Shown here: one piece after another, positions 52,527-59,859 of the stretch
Position numbering within the stretch: position 1 is the stretch's first letter
Layout of the letters: the number at the start of each line of letters is the position of its first letter
Translations under genes and position numbers: made by a program
Assembly (NCBI GenBank): GCA_029213305.1
Contig: JARGPA010000004.1
Location: 102,010-166,009 of the forward strand
Length of the DNA: 64,000 bases
Reading direction: 5' to 3'
From: Phycisphaerales bacterium
Lineage (GTDB): Bacteria; Planctomycetota; Phycisphaerae; Phycisphaerales; UBA1924
Notes under the pieces: generated by a model
What the model saw: only the letters and a program-made list of their open reading frames with translations
What the model was told of the DNA's origin: nothing
Databases searched by the model: none

Positions 52527-52748
52527 TTACTTCTTCGCTTGGAAGTAGTTGCCTGCAAACTTCTTTTGGAACTTCTCAACGCGGCCTGCAGCGTCGACAA
52601 ATGCTGATTTACCAGTAAAGAACGGGTGAGAGCCTGACCAAACGTCGACTTTCAGCTCAGGTACTGTGGCGCCGACAGTCATGACGACTTCGCCGTTGTA
52701 GTAAACCTTGCATGATGGGTAATAAGTTGGGTGTGTATCGTTTTTCAT
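52527..52748 (-). CDS. rpmE: 50S ribosomal protein L31
   Basis: The 73-residue protein has the L31 pattern: N-terminal MKNDTHPTYYP, central VWSGSHPFFTGKSAFVDAAGRVEKFQKKF. The four zinc-binding cysteines of the zinc-containing form are missing; one Cys (residue 13) is not at a ligand position. It is thus the zinc-independent (C-) form, usually induced or kept to release zinc demand. L31 bridges the two ribosomal subunits. The ATG has AAGGATT upstream. Confidence 0.95.
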   Translation of the reverse strand: MKNDTHPTYYPSCKVYYNGEVVMTVGATVPELKVDVWSGSHPFFTGKSAFVDAAGRVEKFQKKFAGNYFQAKK

Positions 52749-52851
52749 GGTTAAATCCTTGGTATTCCACCGGTTTCCATCCGGAGGGTCGCAATCCTAG
52801 GCAAAGCAGGCCGGTAGGTCAATTCAGCATGAATGCTGAGTATTATCCATC

Positions 52852-53328
52852 ATGGTCAACATCCGGGTTGTAACGAACATACTTGCACCTAGAGATCGGG
52901 TCTTCGATTTAGCGAGAAGTATTGACGCTCATATGGCTTCAACATCCAAATCGAATGAACGAGCCATTGACGGTGTCGTTTCCGGTCTAATCAAGATGGG
53001 GGATCAGGTCACTTGGGAAGCAACGCATTTCGGGGTCCGACAACAGCTAAAAATACGAATTACAGAATTCAAATATCCTGAAATGTTTGTTGATGTCATG
53101 GTCTTTGGTGCGTTTAAAAGTATGAAACACTCGCACCAGTTTGTAGAAGTAGAAGGCAAAACAGAGATGATCGATGAGTTTAGTTTTGAAGCTCCATTCG
53201 GTATATTCGGATTACTCGCAGAAAAGCTGATTTTGGCAAAATACATGCGAAAGTTCCTCATCTCCCGAAATCAAATACTCAAAAATATTGCTGAGACTGA
53301 CGAGTGGAAGATCTACATTATTGAATAG
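52852..53328 (+). CDS. SRPBCC-superfamily protein
   Basis: The 158-residue START/Bet v 1-like protein has the usual N-terminus (VVTNILAPRDRVFDLARSIDAHMAST), central strands (VTWEATHFGVRQQLKIRITEFKYP, FVDVMVFGAFKSMKHSHQF) and a long C-terminal helix (GLLAEKLILAKYMRKFLISRNQIL). This is the ligase/cell-division-inhibitor-like (SulA-associated) subgroup of SRPBCC proteins, which often bind hydrophobic ligands. No operon partner: it lies between rpmE (divergent) and the RpiR regulator (convergent). Ligand unknown. Confidence 0.8.
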   Translation: MVNIRVVTNILAPRDRVFDLARSIDAHMASTSKSNERAIDGVVSGLIKMGDQVTWEATHFGVRQQLKIRITEFKYPEMFVDVMVFGAFKSMKHSHQFVEVEGKTEMIDEFSFEAPFGIFGLLAEKLILAKYMRKFLISRNQILKNIAETDEWKIYIIE

Positions 53329-53388
53329 GTTTAACTGGAAACAATGTTGAAAGAGTGTTGTGAATATTTGGGTAATACAAAACGTATT

Positions 53389-54240
53389 TCAAATTTCCCG
53401 ACTCGGCCGAGGCGTGTAGTTGAGAAAGGTATCCGTTGCTTGCCACATGGATTCGAGTCGATCAATCCGATGACGCGCTTCTTCTCCGAGTTGATTCACA
53501 ACCTGGGCAACAAGCATTTCCGCAGCCATCACAGAAGGAATCGAACTATCAAATGGGCCTACAGCAGGAATCTTTAGCTCGCACCAGTTTTTAGTCAGTG
53601 CAGCAAGTGGCGAGAGCGGGCCGTCGGTAATCGCGACGATATTCACATCGAGTTCTGCGAGTGCTCTTGAGGTTGTGATCGAGTTTCTTCGATATCGTGC
53701 GAAATCAAACACCACAGCTGTATCTCCTTCACTGGCGCTACTTAACTCGCGTCCAGTGGAGTGCTCGACAACGAGGCGGACATCAGGACGGATCATCGAT
53801 AATCCACTGTGGAGGACATAAGCGCCCGCCATGGAAGTTTCGCCTGAGAGTATCCAAACATTCCTTGCTTGAGCGATGGGGGTTGCAAGAGCAATCAAGC
53901 GTTCCTGGGTAAGTGCGTCAAATGATTGGTGAATCGCTTCTTCGATGGCAGCCCAGACAGGTGGGGTAGAGCTTTCCTGCTGTCGAATTCGTTGACTTGG
54001 ACTTGATAGCTGAACTGATAACTGTTCGCGAATCCAACTTTGGAGATCTGTGTATCCTTCGAAACCAAGCTTGGTTGCGAATCTGACGATAGAAGGCCTG
54101 CTTGTGTTCGCTCGATCAGCTAGGTCCGATACTGTCCCAAATGCGAGTAATGTCGGATCCTTAAGCACCAACTCTGCGATCCTGCGCTCAGTTGGCGTCA
54201 GTCGTTCATTGATCGGTGCGATTAAATCTTGTATAGACAT
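53389..54240 (-). CDS. RpiR/MurR-family transcriptional regulator
   Basis: The 283-residue regulator has an N-terminal HTH_6 domain (LTPTERRIAELVLKDPTLLAFGTVSDLADRANTSRPSIVRFATKLGFEGYTDLQ in segments, residues ~14-68) and a C-terminal SIS domain (~125-250, ARNVWILSGETSMAGAYVL; GDTAVVFDFARYRRNSI; VNIVAITDG). RpiR proteins usually sense phosphosugars; here the divergent position relative to the aminomutase operon, across 102 bases, suggests that it controls amino-acid catabolism genes instead. The SIS domain may bind a pathway intermediate; this is inference. Confidence 0.9.
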   Translation of the reverse strand: MSIQDLIAPINERLTPTERRIAELVLKDPTLLAFGTVSDLADRANTSRPSIVRFATKLGFEGYTDLQSWIREQLSVQLSSPSQRIRQQESSTPPVWAAIEEAIHQSFDALTQERLIALATPIAQARNVWILSGETSMAGAYVLHSGLSMIRPDVRLVVEHSTGRELSSASEGDTAVVFDFARYRRNSITTSRALAELDVNIVAITDGPLSPLAALTKNWCELKIPAVGPFDSSIPSVMAAEMLVAQVVNQLGEEARHRIDRLESMWQATDTFLNYTPRPSREI

Positions 54241-54342
54241 ACTGGCTCTTAGGTGGTCAATGTGTTACAATCAGTTGTTGATAGTGTACGCCGCGTTACA
54301 AAGCGGATATGACCTTTGTCGTCATTTTTTGGAGATCAGTTG

Positions 54343-55770
54343 ATGCCTCAGTCTACGAAATATGTTCCAACAGATAAAGAACAAGCTTTTCACTCGACCG
54401 TCGAAGATATCGCACACAAGCGTGAGATCATTAATGGCCTTGCTCCGTTCTTCAAAGAATCCGCACCAGATGATCTCATGGGTCTCTACAGTTCAGATGA
54501 GCTTGTCCAACTGAGTGTGCTCAACAAGACTGATCGTGATGTCGAAAGTCGTATGCCAGTAAAGATCACGCGGCACTTTGCAGAGCTCGCAAGGACGAGT
54601 CCCGCGATCCAAAAACTGGTCAAAGCAAGTCCTGATGAGACACTCGATCTTGCTGGATCAGAAGATCCAGGCAATCAAATGGATTACTCCCCAGTAGAAG
54701 GGCTCCTTCACAAATACGAAATGGGTTTAATGTATGTTGTTTCAACATGCTCGGCGCATTGCCGTTTCTGTTATCGCGAAGAGCTAATCGCACGAAAAGA
54801 GATTGCTCGTGCTGATGGTACAGTTGCGAAGAAAGGGCTCGCAAAGATCCCTGAGATCGTTGGATACATCCATGAGTTTAACAATGCTGTCGCAACAAAC
54901 GGTGGGCGCCATCCAGTGTGTGGCCGAGAGAAACTACGCGAGATCCTCCTTTCAGGTGGAGATCCAATGGTTCTCAATAATGCAAAGCTTGCAGCATGGT
55001 TCTCGGCGCTTGCAGAAGCAGGTATCGAATCAATCCGAGTTGGTACGAAGGAAATGGCGTTCTATCCGAAGAGATTCGATGAAACATTCTTCGCGATGCT
55101 CGATGCATTCCATGAAGCGTACCCTGAAGTTGGTGTCCACTTTATGGTTCACTTTGAGCACCCGGACGAGTTCCTCGCTAAGGGTGATGACGGCGAATAT
55201 CTTCGTGATGACAAAGGGTTCTTTACATGGGTTCCAGATACTGGTAAAGCAATGAGAAACTTGCTCGAGCGAGGCTGGATCACTGTCGAGAACCAGACTC
55301 CAATCATCAAGGATATCAATAACGATCCTGACGCCCTTCGTATCATGCAGCGTGAAATGAAACGAGTTGGTGCAGACAATCACTACTTCTTCTGTGGCCG
55401 AGATATTGTTGCGTACAAAGCATTCAACATCCCAATCGAAGAGTCTTGGAGAATTCTCAATGAATCTCAAAAGGGACTTTCAGGAGTTGAAAACCATGCT
55501 CGTCTTTCAATCACGCATTACAAAGGTAAAACTGAAGTATGTGCTGTGACAAGTGAGCCGATCCCTGGACTTGCAGGGAGTGAAAATGGTGTAGTAATCT
55601 TCAAGCTGTTGAGGAACGCTGCTCAAGCACCAGATCGCGGTAAAGTATGTATCGTCGGCCGCAACCCAGATGCTGCATGGTTCGATGACTATGAGGATCG
55701 AGTTTTGTTCGATGAAGCTGGTTTGTTTGATTACTCACGAGTTAAAGAAGTCGCCGCAGAATCAGAGTGA
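54343..55770 (+). CDS. KamA-family radical-SAM 2,3-aminomutase-like enzyme
   Basis: The 475-residue protein has the radical-SAM cluster motif CSAHCRFC (Cys136, Cys140, Cys143), the MEYSPVEGLLHKYEMGLMYVVS-like lead-in (here QMDYSPVEG) and LLSGGDPMVL, all KamA-like. KamA enzymes use [4Fe-4S], SAM and PLP to move an amino group from C2 to C3. The lysine-enzyme PGGGGK motif is missing; HYKGKTEV seems to occupy its place, so a PLP lysine may remain while residues that hold lysine's side-chain amine are not evident. The natural substrate may therefore not be lysine. GGAG precedes the ATG at 54343. First gene of a four-gene operon. Confidence 0.82.
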   Translation: MPQSTKYVPTDKEQAFHSTVEDIAHKREIINGLAPFFKESAPDDLMGLYSSDELVQLSVLNKTDRDVESRMPVKITRHFAELARTSPAIQKLVKASPDETLDLAGSEDPGNQMDYSPVEGLLHKYEMGLMYVVSTCSAHCRFCYREELIARKEIARADGTVAKKGLAKIPEIVGYIHEFNNAVATNGGRHPVCGREKLREILLSGGDPMVLNNAKLAAWFSALAEAGIESIRVGTKEMAFYPKRFDETFFAMLDAFHEAYPEVGVHFMVHFEHPDEFLAKGDDGEYLRDDKGFFTWVPDTGKAMRNLLERGWITVENQTPIIKDINNDPDALRIMQREMKRVGADNHYFFCGRDIVAYKAFNIPIEESWRILNESQKGLSGVENHARLSITHYKGKTEVCAVTSEPIPGLAGSENGVVIFKLLRNAAQAPDRGKVCIVGRNPDAAWFDDYEDRVLFDEAGLFDYSRVKEVAAESE

Positions 55771-55777
55771 GCACAAA

Positions 55778-56488
55778 ATGATTAATAAACATGTATCAAG
55801 CGCCGCAGAAGCAGTGCGTGATGTGTTCGATGGTGCAACCGTCATGGTCAGTGGATTCGGTGAAGCCGGGAGCCCTATCGAGCTTATCCATGCTCTCATT
55901 GATCAAGGCGCGACGGATCTTACTGTTGTCAGTAACAATACTGGTAGTGGGGAAGTTGGTTTAGCAGCGTTACTTAAAGCAGGACGTGTATCCAAAGTAA
56001 TCTGCTCATTCCCAAGAACTGCAAACTCAACAGTGTTTCCGGATCTTTATCGAAGTGGTAAGACAGAACTTGAGCTTGTACCCCAAGGGACACTCGCTGA
56101 ACGAATCAGAGCTGGGGGAGCAGGTATCCCAGGGTTTTACACTCCTGCAGCTGTTGGAACTCCATTGGCAGATGGAAAAGAAAGCAGGCAGTTCGATGGG
56201 CAAGAATATATTCTTGAACACGGATTGAAAGCAGATTTCGCATTAATAAAAGGTCAAGTCGCAGATACGCATGGAAATGTGATTTACAACAAGACCGCGA
56301 GAAACTTTGGGCCTCCAATGGCAATGGCTGCGAATGTTTCAATAGTCCAAGCGATTCAGGTTGTTGAACCTGGAGAGATTGATCCCGAAGTTGTCGTAAC
56401 CCCGGGTATCTTCGTTGATCGAGTTGTCGAAATTGCAAATCCTGTTCATGAGTCAGTACTCGTTGCTGAAGGAGTTTCTTACCCATGA
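55778..56488 (+). CDS. 3-oxoacid CoA-transferase subunit A
   Basis: The 236-residue alpha subunit has the SCOT/AtoD/PcaI pattern: DGATVMVSGFGEAGSPIELIHAL, VSNNTGSG, KVICSFPR, ELVPQGTLAERIRAGGAGIPGFYTPA and VADTHGNVIY. With subunit B it moves CoA from a donor such as succinyl-CoA to a 3-oxoacid. The ATG at 55778 lies seven bases after the aminomutase stop; a frame opening at 55670 only extends into that gene. Overlaps subunit B by four bases. Confidence 0.92.
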   Translation: MINKHVSSAAEAVRDVFDGATVMVSGFGEAGSPIELIHALIDQGATDLTVVSNNTGSGEVGLAALLKAGRVSKVICSFPRTANSTVFPDLYRSGKTELELVPQGTLAERIRAGGAGIPGFYTPAAVGTPLADGKESRQFDGQEYILEHGLKADFALIKGQVADTHGNVIYNKTARNFGPPMAMAANVSIVQAIQVVEPGEIDPEVVVTPGIFVDRVVEIANPVHESVLVAEGVSYP

Positions 56489-57150
56489 GTGAGCAAACGC
56501 AAATCAGTGGTTGGACTCGTGAGGAGATGGCAAAGCGTCTTGCTCAAGATATCCATAATGGTTCCTATGTAAATCTTGGAATCGGGATTCCAGAACTTGT
56601 CGCAAAGTATGTTCCAGAAGGCCGTACTCTAATTTACCATACTGAAAATGGTTTACTTGGGATGGGGCCGTCACCTGAAACTGGTTCAGGTGATCCAGAG
56701 TTGATCAACGCAGGAAAACGACAAGTGACTGCAAATCCGGGCGCTGCATTTTTTCATCACGCAGACAGTTTCGCAATGATCCGTGGTGGGCACATCGATC
56801 TATGTGTATTGGGTGCAATGCAAGTCTCGAAAAACGGTGATCTCGCAAACTGGTCGACAGGTGCACCCGATGCAATACCAGCAGTCGGTGGTGCAATGGA
56901 CTTAGTCGCCGGCGTCAAATCTGTTTATGTCATCACCCAACATTGCACGAAGCACGGCGAGCCCAAACTTGTTGAATCATGCACTTTCCCACTGACAGGG
57001 TGCAAAGTTATTGATCGTATCTATACGGATCTTGCGGTAATCGATGTCACAGATAAAGGATTCCAACTAGTTGAGTTGAGTCCTGGGATTGACTTTGATT
57101 ATGTTCAATCAAAAACGGGTGCAGAAATACTACAGATACCAAATACATAA
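56485..57150 (+). CDS. 3-oxoacid CoA-transferase subunit B
   Basis: The 221-residue beta subunit carries the catalytic glutamate in TENGLLGMGP (Glu54), which forms the covalent glutamyl-CoA intermediate, plus NLGIGIPELVA and GGHIDLCVLGAMQVS. It is closest in pattern to ScoB/AtoA/PcaJ. It starts within the stop of subunit A and ends 13 bases before the aminotransferase, so all are one operon. Substrates in this class are acetoacetate, 3-oxoadipate and similar beta-keto acids; the particular one cannot be read here. Confidence 0.93.
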   Translation: MSEQTQISGWTREEMAKRLAQDIHNGSYVNLGIGIPELVAKYVPEGRTLIYHTENGLLGMGPSPETGSGDPELINAGKRQVTANPGAAFFHHADSFAMIRGGHIDLCVLGAMQVSKNGDLANWSTGAPDAIPAVGGAMDLVAGVKSVYVITQHCTKHGEPKLVESCTFPLTGCKVIDRIYTDLAVIDVTDKGFQLVELSPGIDFDYVQSKTGAEILQIPNT

Positions 57151-57163
57151 TGGGTTTCCAGTT

Positions 57164-58489
57164 ATGAATACGTCAACACAAACAAATAAGTGTGCTGAAC
57201 TGTACAAGAGAGCTCAGAAAGTTCTCCCAGGTGGTGTCAGCCGAAACGCGGTTCTTCGTGATCCTCATCCGTTATACGTTGATCACGCAGAGGGGTGCCG
57301 AATTGTGGATGTCGATGGAGTGTCGCGGATCGACTTTGCCAACAATATGGCGTCACTTATTCATGGGCATGCAGATCCAGATATGGTTCGTGTTGTAAGC
57401 GAACAAATCGCAAAGGGAACTGCATACAACATGGGGACTGAAGCAGAGATCCTTTACGCAGAACACCTGCTCTCCCGAAATGCAAGCTTTGAACAGTTGC
57501 GTTTTGTGAACTCAGGTACCGAAGCGTTGATGCTTGCGATTAAAGCTTCGAGAGCATATACCAATCGTCCAATGATCGCAAAAGCTGAAGGCGCTTATCA
57601 CGGTGCGTATGACTATGTCGAAATCAGTCAAACTCCTAAACCAGATGGCTGGGGAAATGCGGATATACCAAACCGTGTGCCGTTGGTTTCAGGTACTCCT
57701 GCGTCTGCGATTGATGATGTCGTAGTGTTCCCATTTAACAACATTGATAAGACAATTGCATTGCTTGATCAATATGCAGACAAGCTTGCGTGTGTTGTAT
57801 TCGATTTGATGCCTCATCGTGTAGGTCTTAATCCTGCTGATCCTGCGTTTGTCCGAGCAATCCGAGATTGGACAACCCAGAACAATGTCATGTTAGTACT
57901 CGATGAGGTTATTACCTTCCGTGCAGAGCACGGCGGACTCCAAGAACAGTACGGGATACATGCAGACCTGACGGCGCTTGGGAAAATGATCGGTGGCGGA
58001 TTCCCAATCGGAGCGACCGCTGGACGTGCAGATGTAATGGATGTTCTCAATCCACATTCAAAGCGTTATCTTTATCCTCACTCAGGTACATTCTCTGCGA
58101 ATCCAATAAGTATGGTTGCAGGTCATGTCGCAATGGAAAAGTTTGATCAAGCTTCAATAGAAGGGCTTAACCAACTAGCTCAAAGAGCAAAACTTGGTAT
58201 TCAAAAAGCTATCGAAGAGACAGGGATTGCCGCGAGTGTAACCGGCAGTGGCTCAATGTTTCGGGTGCATCTCAAAGAGAATGCGCCGCATAACTACCGC
58301 GAGGCATATTTGTCCCCTGATGAAGCGCGTCGACTAAAGTTATTACTTGATCATATGTTTGATGCAGGTTTTGTCTTGATCAATACATGCTCTGCAACAC
58401 TTTCAACTCCTATGACCGAAACTGAGATTGATGCTTTAGTCGCAGGGTATAAAAGCGGATTCGAGATGTTGAACTCCATCAGTTCATAA
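57164..58489 (+). CDS. class III aminotransferase, probably acting on a beta-amino acid
   Basis: The 441-residue PLP enzyme resembles glutamate-1-semialdehyde aminomutase (HemL) but is likely not HemL. It has LDEV with the pyridine-binding Asp (~247), the Schiff-base Lys274 in LTALGKMIGGGFPIGA, and RFVNSGTEALMLAIK. Near the N-terminus PGGVSR (residues 22-27) puts Arg where beta-phenylalanine aminotransferases have theirs (PGGNTR, from memory), a residue that binds the beta-amino acid carboxylate. The genomic position between CoA-transferase and thiolase fits conversion of a beta-amino acid to a beta-keto acid. Confidence 0.8.
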   Translation: MNTSTQTNKCAELYKRAQKVLPGGVSRNAVLRDPHPLYVDHAEGCRIVDVDGVSRIDFANNMASLIHGHADPDMVRVVSEQIAKGTAYNMGTEAEILYAEHLLSRNASFEQLRFVNSGTEALMLAIKASRAYTNRPMIAKAEGAYHGAYDYVEISQTPKPDGWGNADIPNRVPLVSGTPASAIDDVVVFPFNNIDKTIALLDQYADKLACVVFDLMPHRVGLNPADPAFVRAIRDWTTQNNVMLVLDEVITFRAEHGGLQEQYGIHADLTALGKMIGGGFPIGATAGRADVMDVLNPHSKRYLYPHSGTFSANPISMVAGHVAMEKFDQASIEGLNQLAQRAKLGIQKAIEETGIAASVTGSGSMFRVHLKENAPHNYREAYLSPDEARRLKLLLDHMFDAGFVLINTCSATLSTPMTETEIDALVAGYKSGFEMLNSISS

Positions 58490-58503
58490 ATCTCAACATC
58501 AGC

Positions 58504-59709
58504 TCAATCGCGTTCAAAGACAGTCGCAAGCCCTTGTCCTACACCTACACATAGAGATGCTAGTCCTCGTTTCGATTCTGAACGAACCATCTCATGTATG
58601 AGTGTAGTTGCGATACGTGCGCCGCTACATCCGAGTGGGTGCCCGATCGCGATGGCGCCGCCGTTCACGTTGAGCTTTGCTTGATCAATGTTTAGTTCAC
58701 GAGCACACGCAAGTGATTGTGCAGCAAATGCTTCGTTGAGTTCAATCAAATCAATATCATCGAGGGTGAGCTTTGCACGTTCAAGAGCTTTGCGGATTGC
58801 AGGTACTGGTCCAACTCCCATGTATGCTGGGTCCACCCCTGCAGAGGCGCTTGCGCCTATATATGCGATTGGAGTAAGTCCCAATTCCTTTGCGCGAGAT
58901 TCCTCAACAAGAAGGAGTGCTGCTGCTCCATCATTTACCCCAGAGGAGTTTCCTGCAGTAACAGTACCTTGTTCATCTTTAGCAAATACTGGTCGTAGTT
59001 TACCAAGTTTTTCAATTGTCATTTCAGGACGAGGATGCTCGTCAGTATCAACCAGTAGTGGATCAGATTTACGTTGGGGAATCGAAATAGGAACGATCTC
59101 GTTCTTAAAATATCCCTGTTCGTGCGCTTTTGCCCATTTTTGTTGACTTGACAATGCGAACTGATCTTGATCTTCGCGGGAGATATTGAATTTGCGAGCA
59201 ACATTCTCCGCAGTTTCACCCATTGGGAATGGGTGATGGAGCTTGGATAGCTTTGGATTGATAAAGCGCCAGCCTATTGAAGTGTCATATATTTCTTGGT
59301 TTCGACCAAACGCAGATTCGGATTTGCTTAACACATATGGTGCTCTACTCATCGATTCTACACCGCCGGCAATAAACACATCTCCATGATCTGCTTCAAT
59401 CATTCGAGCAGCGATATTGATCGCATCTAAACCTGATGCGCAGAGACGGTTTACAGTAGATCCAGGGACGGATTCAGGTAGTCCTGCGAGCAATGCAGCC
59501 ATGCGTGCGACATTGCGATTGTCTTCTCCGGATTGATTCGCAGCTCCAAAGTAAACATCGTCTACCAAACTTGGATCCACGTTAGTCTGATCAATTACGG
59601 ATCGGATGACATGGGCAGCTAAATCATCGGGACGGATGGAAGAAAGTGAACCACCATATCGACCGATTGGGGTACGCGTTGCACAGATAACAGCAGCTCT
59701 TCTTTTCAT
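58504..59709 (-). CDS. thiolase, beta-ketoadipyl-CoA thiolase-like
   Basis: The 401-residue thiolase has catalytic Cys90 (NRLCASGLDA), the His of GGAIAIGHPLGCSGAR and the second Cys in CVGVGQG. The segments YFGAANQSGEDNRNVARMAALLAGLP and GGVESMSRAP...IGWRFINP are strongly reminiscent of PcaF/PaaJ, which split 3-oxoadipyl-CoA to acetyl-CoA and succinyl-CoA, more than of acetoacetyl-CoA thiolases. It is convergent with the aminotransferase (14-base gap), so it is in the cluster but not in the operon. The ATG at 59709 is preferred over a TTG at 59727. Confidence 0.9.
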   Translation of the reverse strand: MKRRAAVICATRTPIGRYGGSLSSIRPDDLAAHVIRSVIDQTNVDPSLVDDVYFGAANQSGEDNRNVARMAALLAGLPESVPGSTVNRLCASGLDAINIAARMIEADHGDVFIAGGVESMSRAPYVLSKSESAFGRNQEIYDTSIGWRFINPKLSKLHHPFPMGETAENVARKFNISREDQDQFALSSQQKWAKAHEQGYFKNEIVPISIPQRKSDPLLVDTDEHPRPEMTIEKLGKLRPVFAKDEQGTVTAGNSSGVNDGAAALLLVEESRAKELGLTPIAYIGASASAGVDPAYMGVGPVPAIRKALERAKLTLDDIDLIELNEAFAAQSLACARELNIDQAKLNVNGGAIAIGHPLGCSGARIATTLIHEMVRSESKRGLASLCVGVGQGLATVFERD

Positions 59710-59807
59710 GCTTAGATTATAGTTCAATGGTTTTTATTCGTCGCTCGAGTAAATCTGTTTTACCCAATGCAATTGGTGTTTACATATGATCTCGATCTCT
59801 TTGTGGC

Positions 59808-59836
59808 ATTAAAAAACCCATCATTTGATGGGTTTG
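59808..59836 (-). terminator. intrinsic terminator of the pyruvate dehydrogenase operon
   Basis: AAACCCATC (59814-59822) pairs with GATGGGTTT (59827-59835); on the minus strand it is followed by TTTTAATGCC. It lies 25 bases past the E2 stop. Confidence 0.85.
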
Positions 59837-59859
59837 AAGGGGCATTTAGTTTATGAGGT

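Noticed and set aside
52234..52548. 104-residue plus-strand frame between the matrixin gene and rpmE
   Set aside because: No RBS, no family similarity, it crosses the rpmE terminator and overlaps the end of rpmE on the other strand.
57164..58489. hemL (glutamate-1-semialdehyde aminomutase)
   Set aside because: Overall similarity is real, but the N-terminal PGGVSR pattern and catabolic neighbours fit a beta-amino-acid transaminase better; no other haem genes are near.
54343..59709. Classical clostridial lysine fermentation operon
   Set aside because: Only the KamA-like and CoA-transferase elements are shared; kamD/E, kdd, kce and kal are missing, and the lysine-site motif is absent from the aminomutase.
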